Notes: a model not told the origin generated them from the sequence alone. A stretch of DNA of 13,892 nt from Treponema sp. (GCA_017421145.1 JAFOTA010000037.1:1-13892); one strand, 5' to 3'. Positions 8,007 to 13,892 are shown, counted from the first letter of the stretch. Program-made: numbers and translations.

Positions 8007-8699
8007 TTATTTTTCCTCCAGTTTTTGTCCGTCAGCTTCATTGCCGTTCGGATGACGGGTTTTATATCCTTCTGCAAGATTTCTCAAAAAGTTTTCCTTA
8101 TTGTACAGCTCTTGAGTTGCATTTTCAATTCCTTTTAGTCCGGCCGTTTTTCCGGCGATGTCTATCGGTTCTCCGACTGCAATCAGAACCCTGCGGAATA
8201 TTCCCTTTGGTTTTTGAATGAAGACGGGGCATATCGGTTTTTTGCTCTGCATTGCCATGAGAATCATCCCGGATTTGAATGACTGGATTCCTTTTTGCTC
8301 CACGTTGATTTTTCCTTCGGGAAACATTGCGACGACCTCTTCATTTTTGAGGTGTCCCACGATTTCCCTGAACGTTTCCATGCTCATGTTTTCCCTGTCG
8401 ATCGGAATGCACTGAAAATTGCGGAACCAGAAATTCTTTGCCTTGGTGTTGAAAAGAATTTTCAATGCAACGAAATGAAGCCTGCGGTACCAGAATCCGT
8501 ACATAAGAAAAACCGGATCGATAAAGCTGAGGTGGTTTGAAATGAGAAGCGCGCCGCCCTTTATTTTTTTCCGTGCGTTTTCATTTTCGTAGATGCATTT
8601 CGGTCTCCAGTAGATCAGCCCCGGAAGAAACGACGTAATCCTCACGAAATCATAAATGAAATAACGGAACGAAAAAATGCATGCTTTTTTTGTTTTCAT
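8007..8699 (-). CDS. 1-acylglycerol-3-phosphate-type acyltransferase (LPLAT family)
   Basis: 230 residues from the chosen start. It has the PlsC-type motifs: HLSFID (His56-Asp61, the HX4D catalytic pair), FRNFQCIPIDR (92-102, motif II), FPEGK (126-130, acceptor phosphate binding) and PVFI (158-161). A hydrophobic N-terminal stretch (about 12-30) suggests membrane attachment. It moves an acyl chain, here probably from the dedicated ACP, to a hydroxyl on a lipid acceptor. The frame stays open to an ATG at 8750, but that form would overlap the esterase gene by 47 nt and add 17 residues without family motifs. ATG 8699 lies 4 nt after the esterase's TAG, like the other junctions here. Neither start has a strong ribosome binding site. 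Stop and ligase start are directly adjacent. Confidence 0.87.
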   Translation of the reverse strand: MKTKKACIFSFRYFIYDFVRITSFLPGLIYWRPKCIYENENARKKIKGGALLISNHLSFIDPVFLMYGFWYRRLHFVALKILFNTKAKNFWFRNFQCIPIDRENMSMETFREIVGHLKNEEVVAMFPEGKINVEQKGIQSFKSGMILMAMQSKKPICPVFIQKPKGIFRRVLIAVGEPIDIAGKTAGLKGIENATQELYNKENFLRNLAEGYKTRHPNGNEADGQKLEEK

Positions 8700-8703
8700 G
8701 GAA

Positions 8704-9582
8704 CTATTTTGCAAATCCTTTTTGCTTGAGCCATTCATAAAGCGATTCATTCCAGTGCTGTTCTTTCATGAATTTATTGTTCAGCATTCCGAATCCGTGT
8801 CCGCCTTTTTCATATTCGGCAAAAGTAACGTCTATGTTTTTTGCTTTCATTGCCTTGTAAAGCCTTGCGCTGTTTTCAAAATTAACGACGTTGTCATCAT
8901 GGCATGCAACAAGATATACCGGCGGCATTTTGTCGGGAACCTGAAGCTCCAGAGAAAGCATGTCTTTTTTTTCCTGTGTCGGTTTGGTCGTTCCTGTAAG
9001 GCAGAATCGTGACCAATGGTGATAGATGTCATCCTGCATTGAAACGACGGGATACACCGGGCATACCCATGAAGGCTCTAGCGAAACTTCCGTGTGGATT
9101 CCCATGTCTTCAAGCAGATTTATCCTTGCGTAATGTTCTGCCTGCCATGCAACGAGGTGACCGCCTGCCGAAAATCCGATTATGCCGAGATTGGCCGCAT
9201 CTATTCCGTATTCATCTGCATTTTCCCTTACGAGCTGTATTGCCCTCTGAAGATCCTGCATGATTGCCGGATATGTGTAGCCCCATGCGTTTGTCCTGTA
9301 TTTGAGAACGAATGCCGTGAATCCTTTTGACGTGAACCACTTTGCAACGTCCGAGCCTTCGTTGTACATTCCGTGATGGTGATAGCTTCCGCCCGGGCAG
9401 ATGATTACTGCGGGTGTTTTTCCTTCGGTGTTTTTTGCCTTGAAAAGATACATGGGAGTTACGGTTTTATATACGCCGTCCGCTTTGATACCGTCCCAGA
9501 TGTAGATTTTTTTGTCGCCGTATGCAAACGAAAGCGAAACGACGGTGAAAATCAAAAAAACGAATGTAAAAATTTTTTTCAT
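8704..9582 (-). CDS. Secreted alpha/beta hydrolase, acetylxylan-esterase-like (Aes/BD-FAE type)
   Basis: 292 residues with a clear signal peptide (lysines at 2-3, hydrophobic 5-18, likely cleavage after Ala20 in SFA), so it acts in the periplasm or outside. Motifs: an oxyanion-hole region CPGGSYHH (62-69), nucleophile elbow GFSAGG (136-141, Ser138), acid Asp230 in HDDNVV (228-233) and His262 in GGHGFG (260-265). This set is typical of small carbohydrate esterases and related deacylases. It starts 15 nt after mnmG with AAGGA eight bases before the ATG, and it ends 4 nt before the acyltransferase start, so it lies inside the operon. Two roles are possible: removing acetyl or feruloyl groups from plant polysaccharide, or processing the lipid product made by the genes downstream. 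The sequence does not decide between them. Confidence 0.85.
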   Translation of the reverse strand: MKKIFTFVFLIFTVVSLSFAYGDKKIYIWDGIKADGVYKTVTPMYLFKAKNTEGKTPAVIICPGGSYHHHGMYNEGSDVAKWFTSKGFTAFVLKYRTNAWGYTYPAIMQDLQRAIQLVRENADEYGIDAANLGIIGFSAGGHLVAWQAEHYARINLLEDMGIHTEVSLEPSWVCPVYPVVSMQDDIYHHWSRFCLTGTTKPTQEKKDMLSLELQVPDKMPPVYLVACHDDNVVNFENSARLYKAMKAKNIDVTFAEYEKGGHGFGMLNNKFMKEQHWNESLYEWLKQKGFAK

Positions 9583-9597
9583 AGCCTGAATCCTTGA

Positions 9598-11550
9598 TTA
9601 GTGAAGATAAACCATCAGAAGCATTATGTCGCTGTTTCTGATTCCTGAAATCCTTGATGCCTGTCCCAATGTCGTAGGCCTGATTTTTTCAAGCTTCATC
9701 CGGCTTTCAGAACTGAGTGCAACGATCTTTCCGTAATCGAAATTGTCGGGGATGCGTGCGTTTTCCATTCTGTGGAGCTTTGCGACCCTGGCATCCTGCT
9801 TTTCGATGTAATATTTGTATTTGAAATCTTCCTCTGCAACCGTCCATTCTGATTCCGAAAAATCTGCCGGTCTTTCTGCATCGGGATGATTTTCCATATA
9901 TTTCTGCGCTTCATTTATGCGTTCGTATTTCAGGAGCATGGAATCCATCTGTTCTTTTGAAATGAGTCCGGCTTCAAATCCTTTTTCCCTGAGGCGGCGG
10001 TCTGCCGTGTCATGGCGGAGCTTCAACCTGTATTCGGCCCTTGCAGTGAACATTCTGTATGGTTCCTTTGTTCCGAGAGTGACAAGATCATCGATTAAAA
10101 CGCCTATGTATGCTTCATCGCGCCCAAGCACAAGCGTTTTGTATTCAGGAATTTCCCTTGCAGATTTTTCTTCTATAAATCTGATCTGATTTTCCTTGTC
10201 CATGTCCTTGCTGAGTTCAGGAAGATTCCCGTGCTGATTTTTGTGCGATTTTGCGTAAAGCCCTGCGTTGATTCCTGCGACCAATCCCTGACCGGCTGCT
10301 TCTTCGTATCCTGACGTGCCGTTTATCTGGCCTGCATTGAAAAGTCCTGCCACGCGTTTTGTTTCGAGGCTCGGATAAAGCTGCGTCGGTTCCACGTAAT
10401 CATATTCTACTGCATAACCGGGGCGGCTGACCGTACAGTTTTCAAATCCGGGGAGCGTGCGCAAAAATCTGTCCTGCACTTCTTCCGGCAGCGATGAAGA
10501 AAATCCGTTCAGATAGATTTCATCAGTTTCCAATCCTTCGGGTTCGACAAAAAGCTGGTGCCGTTCCCTTTCCGGAAAACGCATTACTTTGTCTTCGATT
10601 GAAGGACAGTAGCGCGGACCCACGCCGTGAATTTTTCCTGAATAAAGAGGTGAGCGTCCGATGTTCTCCCTGATGATTTTATGCGTTTCTTCATTTGTGT
10701 AGACAAGATGGCAAGGAACCATGGGGCGTTCGACTTTTTCATCGTCAAAGCTGAAAGGAACGACCTTTTCATCTCCGTCCTGAATTTCAAGCGATGAAAA
10801 ATCTACCGTATGCCGCAGGATTCTAGGAGGAGTTCCTGTCTTCAATCTTCCGGTGGTGAATCCAAGCCTGTTCAAGCTTTCGGTAAGCCCGACAGCGGCT
10901 CCTTCACCAAGCCTTCCGCAAGGTGCGTCGTATTCACCGATGAAAATGCGTCCTCCCAAAAACGTGCCTGTCGTAAGAACTATTGACCTTACCGGGATGA
11001 TCCTTCCTCTCTGCGTCCTGATTCCTGCAACGATCTGCCTCATGCCGCTTTTTGCAGCTTCGGTCAGGTCTGCCGTATAGAATCCCCTGTTTTCGCCCGG
11101 AATCGTTCCTTTTTCTGCACTTGAATCGGAATTCGGCGGTAGGGGGGTGGATGACGGAACCGTGATTATTTCTACTGCGGTATCCATGAGCGTCGAAAGA
11201 TTCGGCGTAGTTTCCAGAATCTTCCTTGCGAGCTTTGAATATTCCAGTTTGTCTGCCTGTGAGCGTGGTGCTTGTACTGCAGGACCACGGCTTTTGTTGA
11301 GCAGACGGAACTGAATCATTGAGCGGTCGATAATCTTTCCCATAAGACCACCTAGTGCGTCGATTTCACGGACGATGTTTCCCTTGGCTATGCCTCCGAT
11401 TGAAGGATTGCAGCTCATCCGGCCGATTGAATCGATGGTCTGGGTAATAAGTATTGTTTTAAGTCCCATGCGGGCACATGCAGAACTTGCCTCTATACCG
11501 GCATGTCCACCGCCCACAACGGCAACGTCAAAAGAATCATAATAGGACAT
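9598..11550 (-). CDS. mnmG: tRNA uridine 5-carboxymethylaminomethyl modification enzyme MnmG (GidA)
   Basis: 650 residues from ATG 11550. MnmG with MnmE installs the cmnm5 group at wobble uridine 34 of several tRNAs, using FAD and methylene-tetrahydrofolate. Seen here: the FAD-binding GGGHAG (13-18), the near-invariant GRMSCNPSIGGIAKG (43-57) with Cys47, a second conserved Cys315 in GPRYCPSIEDK, the NGTSGYEEAAGQG stretch and the C-terminal LGQASRISGI. Cys315 corresponds to E. coli Cys277, and the offset of 38 matches an extra Pro/Ser-rich segment at about 131-170. The open frame runs nine codons further to a TTG at 11577, but family proteins begin close to the FAD motif, so ATG 11550 is preferred. 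There is no clear ribosome binding site. It is the first gene of the minus-strand run, and no mnmE is visible. Confidence 0.96.
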   Translation of the reverse strand: MSYYDSFDVAVVGGGHAGIEASSACARMGLKTILITQTIDSIGRMSCNPSIGGIAKGNIVREIDALGGLMGKIIDRSMIQFRLLNKSRGPAVQAPRSQADKLEYSKLARKILETTPNLSTLMDTAVEIITVPSSTPLPPNSDSSAEKGTIPGENRGFYTADLTEAAKSGMRQIVAGIRTQRGRIIPVRSIVLTTGTFLGGRIFIGEYDAPCGRLGEGAAVGLTESLNRLGFTTGRLKTGTPPRILRHTVDFSSLEIQDGDEKVVPFSFDDEKVERPMVPCHLVYTNEETHKIIRENIGRSPLYSGKIHGVGPRYCPSIEDKVMRFPERERHQLFVEPEGLETDEIYLNGFSSSLPEEVQDRFLRTLPGFENCTVSRPGYAVEYDYVEPTQLYPSLETKRVAGLFNAGQINGTSGYEEAAGQGLVAGINAGLYAKSHKNQHGNLPELSKDMDKENQIRFIEEKSAREIPEYKTLVLGRDEAYIGVLIDDLVTLGTKEPYRMFTARAEYRLKLRHDTADRRLREKGFEAGLISKEQMDSMLLKYERINEAQKYMENHPDAERPADFSESEWTVAEEDFKYKYYIEKQDARVAKLHRMENARIPDNFDYGKIVALSSESRMKLEKIRPTTLGQASRISGIRNSDIMLLMVYLH

Positions 11551-11560
11551 AATTATACGG

Positions 11561-11589
11561 AGTATAACGAATTTCAAAGCTTTTTACAA
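11561..11589 (-). promoter_or_regulatory. Possible sigma70-type promoter just before mnmG
   Basis: On the minus strand TTGTAA (11584-11589) and TATACT (11561-11566) are 17 bp apart. Transcription would start a few bases before the ATG at 11550, giving an almost leaderless mRNA, which would agree with the missing ribosome binding site. A second TATAAT directly before the ATG has no properly spaced -35. Confidence 0.4.
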
Positions 11590-11630
11590 TGTAACCGCCG
11601 GATGTACCGATGGGCAGGGAATATCCAGCA

Positions 11631-12347
11631 TTACTTTGATTTTAGCTCTTCGGCGGCTTCAAGGCAGAGTTTTTGATAGTTGAAATAGAGGTTTCTTTTT
11701 CCGGACGGGTAGGATTTCCAACCGAAGATGTCTTCAAGCGGTTTCCTTGTTGCCTGTATGCCGTAGTTGTATGCGGCGGAAAGGTACTTGATTTTTGTAT
11801 TCTGGTTTTCGTCTTTCAGGTTCAGTACCATGATTTCGTAGTCCATGAATGCTTTCAGGTATTCGATCTGATAGTCAAGCTGCCGGAGCCTGAGTATTCT
11901 GTCGTGCCTGGCTTTTGATGATGAAGAGTCTCCCTTGAAATTTATGGACGCATATTTTTTTTCAAAATCCGGGTATGTGGCTATGATTTTTTCGATTTTA
12001 ACGGCAAAATCAGGTTTCATCTGCATGAGTCCGATTGAAAATCCGCTGCTTTCTTCCGACGTGAATGCCAGAAGCTCGTTGATAAGGGATTCTATTTCAT
12101 TCTGGAACGCTGAATACCGTATCATTTCCGGGAAGACTATGGCCGCAGCTTCGAGTGCGTAGGGATATCCCTGTTTTTCGAGGGTTTCCTTTATTTCTTT
12201 TGCCTTGTCCATGGCAAATTCATAATCCGGCTTGCGGTTGTCCTTGAAATACTGGAGGGGATTCTGTTCATATTGGGCCGCAAAAATCCCGGCTGAAAGA
12301 AGCGTCAGGATCAATGCGGCAGAAATTCTTTTGAAAAGGCCTTTCAT
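11631..12347 (-). CDS. Secreted lytic-transglycosylase-like protein
   Basis: 238 residues from ATG 12347. A signal peptide (about 1-24, likely cleavage near Ala23/Ala24) points to the periplasm. The SLT/lysozyme-like features are a possible catalytic Glu74 in VFPEMIRYSA (71-80), GLMQMKP (106-112) and AAYNYG (191-196). The Glu-to-GLMQ distance is larger than in ordinary Slt domains. The VFPE..RYSA...FSIGxxQMKP pattern recalls an uncharacterised family I know from Bacteroidetes, from memory only. It probably acts on peptidoglycan. Its ATG shares one base with the stop of the upstream gene (TGATG), and a GGGATG about seven bases before it can serve as ribosome binding site, so the two genes are coupled. 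The frame continues one codon to a TTG, which I do not use. A 21-residue linker before the YNYG part is charged and Ser-rich. Confidence 0.75.
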   Translation of the reverse strand: MKGLFKRISAALILTLLSAGIFAAQYEQNPLQYFKDNRKPDYEFAMDKAKEIKETLEKQGYPYALEAAAIVFPEMIRYSAFQNEIESLINELLAFTSEESSGFSIGLMQMKPDFAVKIEKIIATYPDFEKKYASINFKGDSSSSKARHDRILRLRQLDYQIEYLKAFMDYEIMVLNLKDENQNTKIKYLSAAYNYGIQATRKPLEDIFGWKSYPSGKRNLYFNYQKLCLEAAEELKSK

Positions 12348-12868
12348 CAATAATAATCATCCCAATATCCGTCTGGGGCAAAGAAATCGTACATCATTGA
12401 GGCTTTCTTTGATTTTGCGTCGTACAGGAAGATGTAGTCCCATTCGTATTCTGACGGCATGATTATCAGGTAGTATTTCGGTGAGCCTTTTGGAAGCCTT
12501 GCCTTGAATGCGTTTACTACGTCGCTTATGTCATCGAAAGTGAAGTTGAAGTGGTTGTAGTCGAATATGTCCTTGAGATTCTCTTCTTTTTCTGCCTTTG
12601 CAAACGCAGCGTCGTATTCTTTCTTTGGCTGAAGCATGGATATAAGCTCATCAGCAAATTCCTCGCCGTTTTGAACCGTGCATGAGACGAGATCTTTCAT
12701 TCCTTTTTCAAATGCAAGCGTTACTTCCTTTTCGTTCGTGCATCCTGCAATGAATATTGAGTCGCTTGTAAGTGTGTCAAGAATGCGCGTTGAAACCGTC
12801 GCATAATCAATTGCAAAAGCACCGGCTCCAATGATCAAAGCCAATGCCGTAATCAGAAATCTTTTCAT
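12347..12868 (-). CDS. Secreted protein of unknown function
   Basis: 173 residues from ATG 12868, chosen because AGGAG (12874-12878) lies five bases before it and a signal peptide follows at once (hydrophobic 4-18, likely cleavage after Ala19 in AFA). The upstream in-frame GTG at 12922 lacks both. The mature part has two cysteines (43 and 63) that could form a disulfide, a charged Lys/Glu-rich middle (about 80-98), and an aromatic, acidic C-terminal end (GYWDDYY). I recognise no family. It is translationally coupled to the lytic-transglycosylase-like gene downstream, so a role at the cell wall or periplasm is plausible, possibly as partner or inhibitor of that enzyme. That is inference from context only. 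Confidence 0.72.
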   Translation of the reverse strand: MKRFLITALALIIGAGAFAIDYATVSTRILDTLTSDSIFIAGCTNEKEVTLAFEKGMKDLVSCTVQNGEEFADELISMLQPKKEYDAAFAKAEKEENLKDIFDYNHFNFTFDDISDVVNAFKARLPKGSPKYYLIIMPSEYEWDYIFLYDAKSKKASMMYDFFAPDGYWDDYY

Positions 12869-12873
12869 AAGCA

Positions 12874-12878
12874 CTCCT
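12874..12878 (-). promoter_or_regulatory. Ribosome binding site fixing the start at ATG 12868
   Basis: AGGAG on the minus strand with a 5-nt spacer to ATG 12868. It decides against the GTG 18 codons upstream, which overlaps the putative promoter region. Confidence 0.75.
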
Positions 12879-12912
12879 GTTTCTTTAGTAGTCAAACATT
12901 CGGATAATGCAT

Positions 12913-12941
12913 ATTGTAACACCGTTTTTTCAGGGTGACAA
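12913..12941 (-). promoter_or_regulatory. Sigma70-type promoter for the two secreted-protein genes
   Basis: On the minus strand TTGTCA (12936-12941) and TACAAT (12913-12918) are separated by exactly 17 bp. The expected start of transcription near 12906 leaves a leader of about 40 nt with a good AGGAG site. It diverges from the hibernation-factor promoter in the 204-bp intergenic region. Confidence 0.7.
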
Positions 12942-12990
12942 TAGATTAAGAGTTATTGTAAAACTGTATGATTTAAGACTGAAAAAATCT

Positions 12991-13019
12991 TTGCCTTTTG
13001 GCGGATTCGGTTGTATACT
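12991..13019 (+). promoter_or_regulatory. Sigma70-type promoter for the HPF/RaiA gene
   Basis: TTGCCT (12991-12996) and TATACT (13014-13019) are 17 bp apart. Transcription would start near 13026 and give a leader of about 47 nt. The leader contains a small GCAG/CTGC hairpin and an AAGGAG site (13061-13066) six bases before the ATG. Confidence 0.72.
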
Positions 13020-13072
13020 TTATTTAGCGGCAGTTTGCTGCGTATAAAATCTAGAAATACAAGGAGAAAATT

Positions 13073-13363
13073 ATGAATAAATCGGTTTCGGCACAGGGCT
13101 TTTCATTGACAAAGGATCAGAACGAGCTTATCGAACAGAAGCTCAAGAGAATCGCTTATGCGGAAGATCTTATCGTTGATCTGGCATTGAGGGTCAAGGA
13201 AGACAAGAAGTATTACTTCGATGCGACGATTAATTTCCGTTGGGGAGCTTCGGCGCACGTTGCAGCAGATGACTTTGATTTTGCCGCATCGCTCAACAAA
13301 CTTATGGATGTTCTTGACGTAAAGGTGAAGAAGGAGAAGGACAAGATTCAGGAAAAGAAATAG
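13073..13363 (+). CDS. raiA: Ribosome hibernation-promoting factor / translation inhibitor, short HPF/RaiA family
   Basis: 96 residues. The pattern fits the beta-alpha-beta-beta-beta-alpha fold of HPF/YfiA. An N-terminal strand with AQGFSLT (7-13) leads into a helix LIEQKLKRIAYAEDLI, then strands VDLALRVKED and YYFDATINFRWGASAHVAADD, then a C-terminal helix rich in Lys and Glu. The protein binds the 30S decoding region and inactivates ribosomes in stationary phase or stress. The length is that of the short form, without the extra C-terminal dimerisation domain of long HPF. The family is reliable, but whether it behaves more like HPF or RaiA cannot be told. It is a single-gene unit: it has its own promoter, a strong AAGGAG site and a terminator 37 nt after the stop. 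Confidence 0.88.
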   Translation: MNKSVSAQGFSLTKDQNELIEQKLKRIAYAEDLIVDLALRVKEDKKYYFDATINFRWGASAHVAADDFDFAASLNKLMDVLDVKVKKEKDKIQEKK

Positions 13364-13399
13364 GAATCTTTCGGATTTAGCGTCCGCATAAAATTTGAG

Positions 13400-13454
13400 A
13401 CCCCGTTGGTTTTGGCTGGTGCATGTTCACCGCTCATCTCCGGCGGGGTTTTTT
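13400..13454 (+). terminator. Rho-independent terminator after the HPF/RaiA gene
   Basis: ACCCCG (13400-13405) pairs with CGGGGT (13444-13449), followed by a run of six T (13449-13454). The 38-nt loop holds a nested hairpin, GGTG (13418-13421) with CACC (13428-13431). The composite stem is longer than usual, but the G+C-rich base and T-run are convincing. Confidence 0.65.
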
Positions 13455-13474
13455 GTTTTCGGATGATTGAGGGT

Positions 13475-13693
13475 TTACCAAAAGCCCTGTACAATGGAAC
13501 TATAATTATTTGCTGAATCTCTGAAAAATCCTCCGGCGCCAATAGAAGATATTGAGTAATCTGCTATTTCCAATGAACAGATGGCAAAAATAATAAATGC
13601 GGCGTTAGCAGTGAACCAGGCTATGCCAATCCGTTTGTTGAATTTAAGTTCCAACCCGTTTTTCAACAAAAAAAGCGGCTGGATAAGTTCCAA
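13475..13693 (-). other. Intergenic stretch with a doubtful 72-codon ORF; possible dispersed repeat
   Basis: The region from 13455 to 13774 has no gene I can support. On its minus strand a frame of 72 codons is open, with only a TTG start, no ribosome binding site, and its first codons inside a strong terminator stem. The predicted product has a hydrophobic stretch (about 25-43) that could be a membrane helix. The 10-nt sequence TAAGTTCCAA occurs twice (13645-13654 and 13684-13693). I vaguely recall similar intergenic ORFs in other treponemes, which I cannot verify. A non-coding repeat or a gene remnant is as likely as a small protein. Confidence 0.3.
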
Positions 13694-13698
13694 ACCGC
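13668..13698 (-). terminator. Rho-independent terminator on the minus strand
   Basis: On the minus strand GCGG TT (T bulge) GGA pairs with TCC AG CCGC around a 5-nt loop, followed by seven T (13668-13674). It would end transcription coming from the partial gene at the right edge, whose stop is about 80 nt upstream. Confidence 0.65.
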
Positions 13699-13774
13699 CG
13701 TTGTTCTCCAGTTAGGGGCGGAGTTTTCCCCTGCTTATAATATTTTGTTTCTATAGCCTGCCGTCAACGGATTT

Positions 13775-13892
13775 TTATTTCTGCGCTGAGTTTTCCAGAG
13801 CCTTGGCTTCTTCCGCTTCCTTTTTGGCTTCCTTCTTGTCCTTGATGTCCGCAAAACCGATGAACACCGCAATCAGACCGATGAACGCCGCA
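13775..13892 (-). CDS. C-terminal end of an unidentified membrane protein (start outside window)
   Basis: 38 codons are visible, open to the right edge and ending in TAA at 13775-13777. The visible part is a hydrophobic helix (about residues 1-14) followed by a Lys/Glu/Ala-rich, probably helical cytoplasmic tail ending in NSAQK. The helix shows an internal seven-residue repeat built on FIG, matching a 21-bp near-repeat in the DNA. The codon pattern and the downstream terminator at 13668-13698 support a real gene. I cannot name the family from this fragment; a small integral membrane subunit is likely. Confidence 0.65.
   Translation of the reverse strand, partial: AAFIGLIAVFIGFADIKDKKEAKKEAEEAKALENSAQK

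Noticed and set aside
8700..8750. 17-residue extension of the acyltransferase from ATG 8750
   Set aside because: It overlaps the esterase end by 47 nt and adds polar residues without family motifs; ATG 8699 gives the short spacing seen at the other junctions. Not fully excluded.
11551..11577. N-terminal extension of MnmG from a TTG start
   Set aside because: Family members begin close to the FAD motif, the extension overlaps the likely promoter, and TTG has no ribosome binding site.
12869..12922. N-terminal extension of the unknown secreted protein from GTG 12922
   Set aside because: It would put 18 residues before a clean signal peptide, overlaps the promoter -10 box, and lacks the AGGAG site that ATG 12868 has.
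12869..13072. RNA gene or riboswitch in the divergent intergenic region
   Set aside because: The space is accounted for by two divergent promoters and short leaders; I see no tRNA-like or riboswitch-like fold.
13714..13732. AGGGG/CCCCT hairpin as a terminator
   Set aside because: The stem is only five base pairs with a nine-base loop and has no T-run on either strand.
13761..13776. CCGT-CA-ACGG followed by ATTTTT as a plus-strand terminator
   Set aside because: The stem is four base pairs around a two-base loop, too small, and there is no plus-strand gene upstream that needs it.
1..13892. CRISPR array, insertion sequence or phage genes
   Set aside because: No regularly spaced repeats, no transposase or integrase motifs and no inverted-repeat ends were found.

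Overview
The window looks like chromosomal DNA of a spirochaete, most likely a Treponema-type organism. This rests on gene content and on the general look of the proteins, not on a marker that settles it. Base composition varies by hand count of sample lines: roughly half G+C in mnmG and about a third in parts of the membrane-protein gene at 4999-6216. All genes appear intact except the two cut by the window edges.

Layout. (1) 3-2605, plus strand: the C-terminal part of a FakA/YloV-like protein, a membrane-anchored alpha/beta hydrolase with a Cys in the nucleophile position, and a DPM1-like family 2 glycosyltransferase. (2) 2608-11550, minus strand: one tightly packed run of seven genes, read from right to left. 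The order is mnmG, a secreted esterase, a lysophospholipid-type acyltransferase, an acyl-AMP ligase, a dedicated acyl carrier protein, a COG4648-type membrane protein and an MMPL/RND-type exporter. Gaps are 15, 4, 0, -10, 18 and 12 nt. (3) 11631-12868, minus strand: two secreted proteins with their own promoter, one unknown and one resembling a lytic transglycosylase. (4) 13073-13363, plus strand: a short HPF/RaiA ribosome-hibernation factor with a good promoter and terminator. (5) 13455-13774: intergenic DNA with a minus-strand terminator and a possible dispersed repeat or small ORF. (6) 13775-13892, minus strand: the C-terminal end of an unidentified membrane protein.

How the genes may work together. 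The acyltransferase, ligase, ACP, COG4648 protein and MMPL exporter are the accessory set of aryl-polyene (APE)-like clusters. No ketosynthase, ketoreductase or dehydratase is present in the window. The ligase could load a ready-made acyl or aryl acid onto the ACP, the acyltransferase could move it onto a lipid or glycolipid acceptor, and the MMPL protein could export the product. The convergent glycosyltransferase and the fatty-acid-kinase-like protein next door fit a lipid or glycolipid theme. The function is inferred from context. The most unusual single observation is that the COG4648 protein seems to carry a degenerate N-terminal half of an adenylate-forming ligase fused to its membrane domain.
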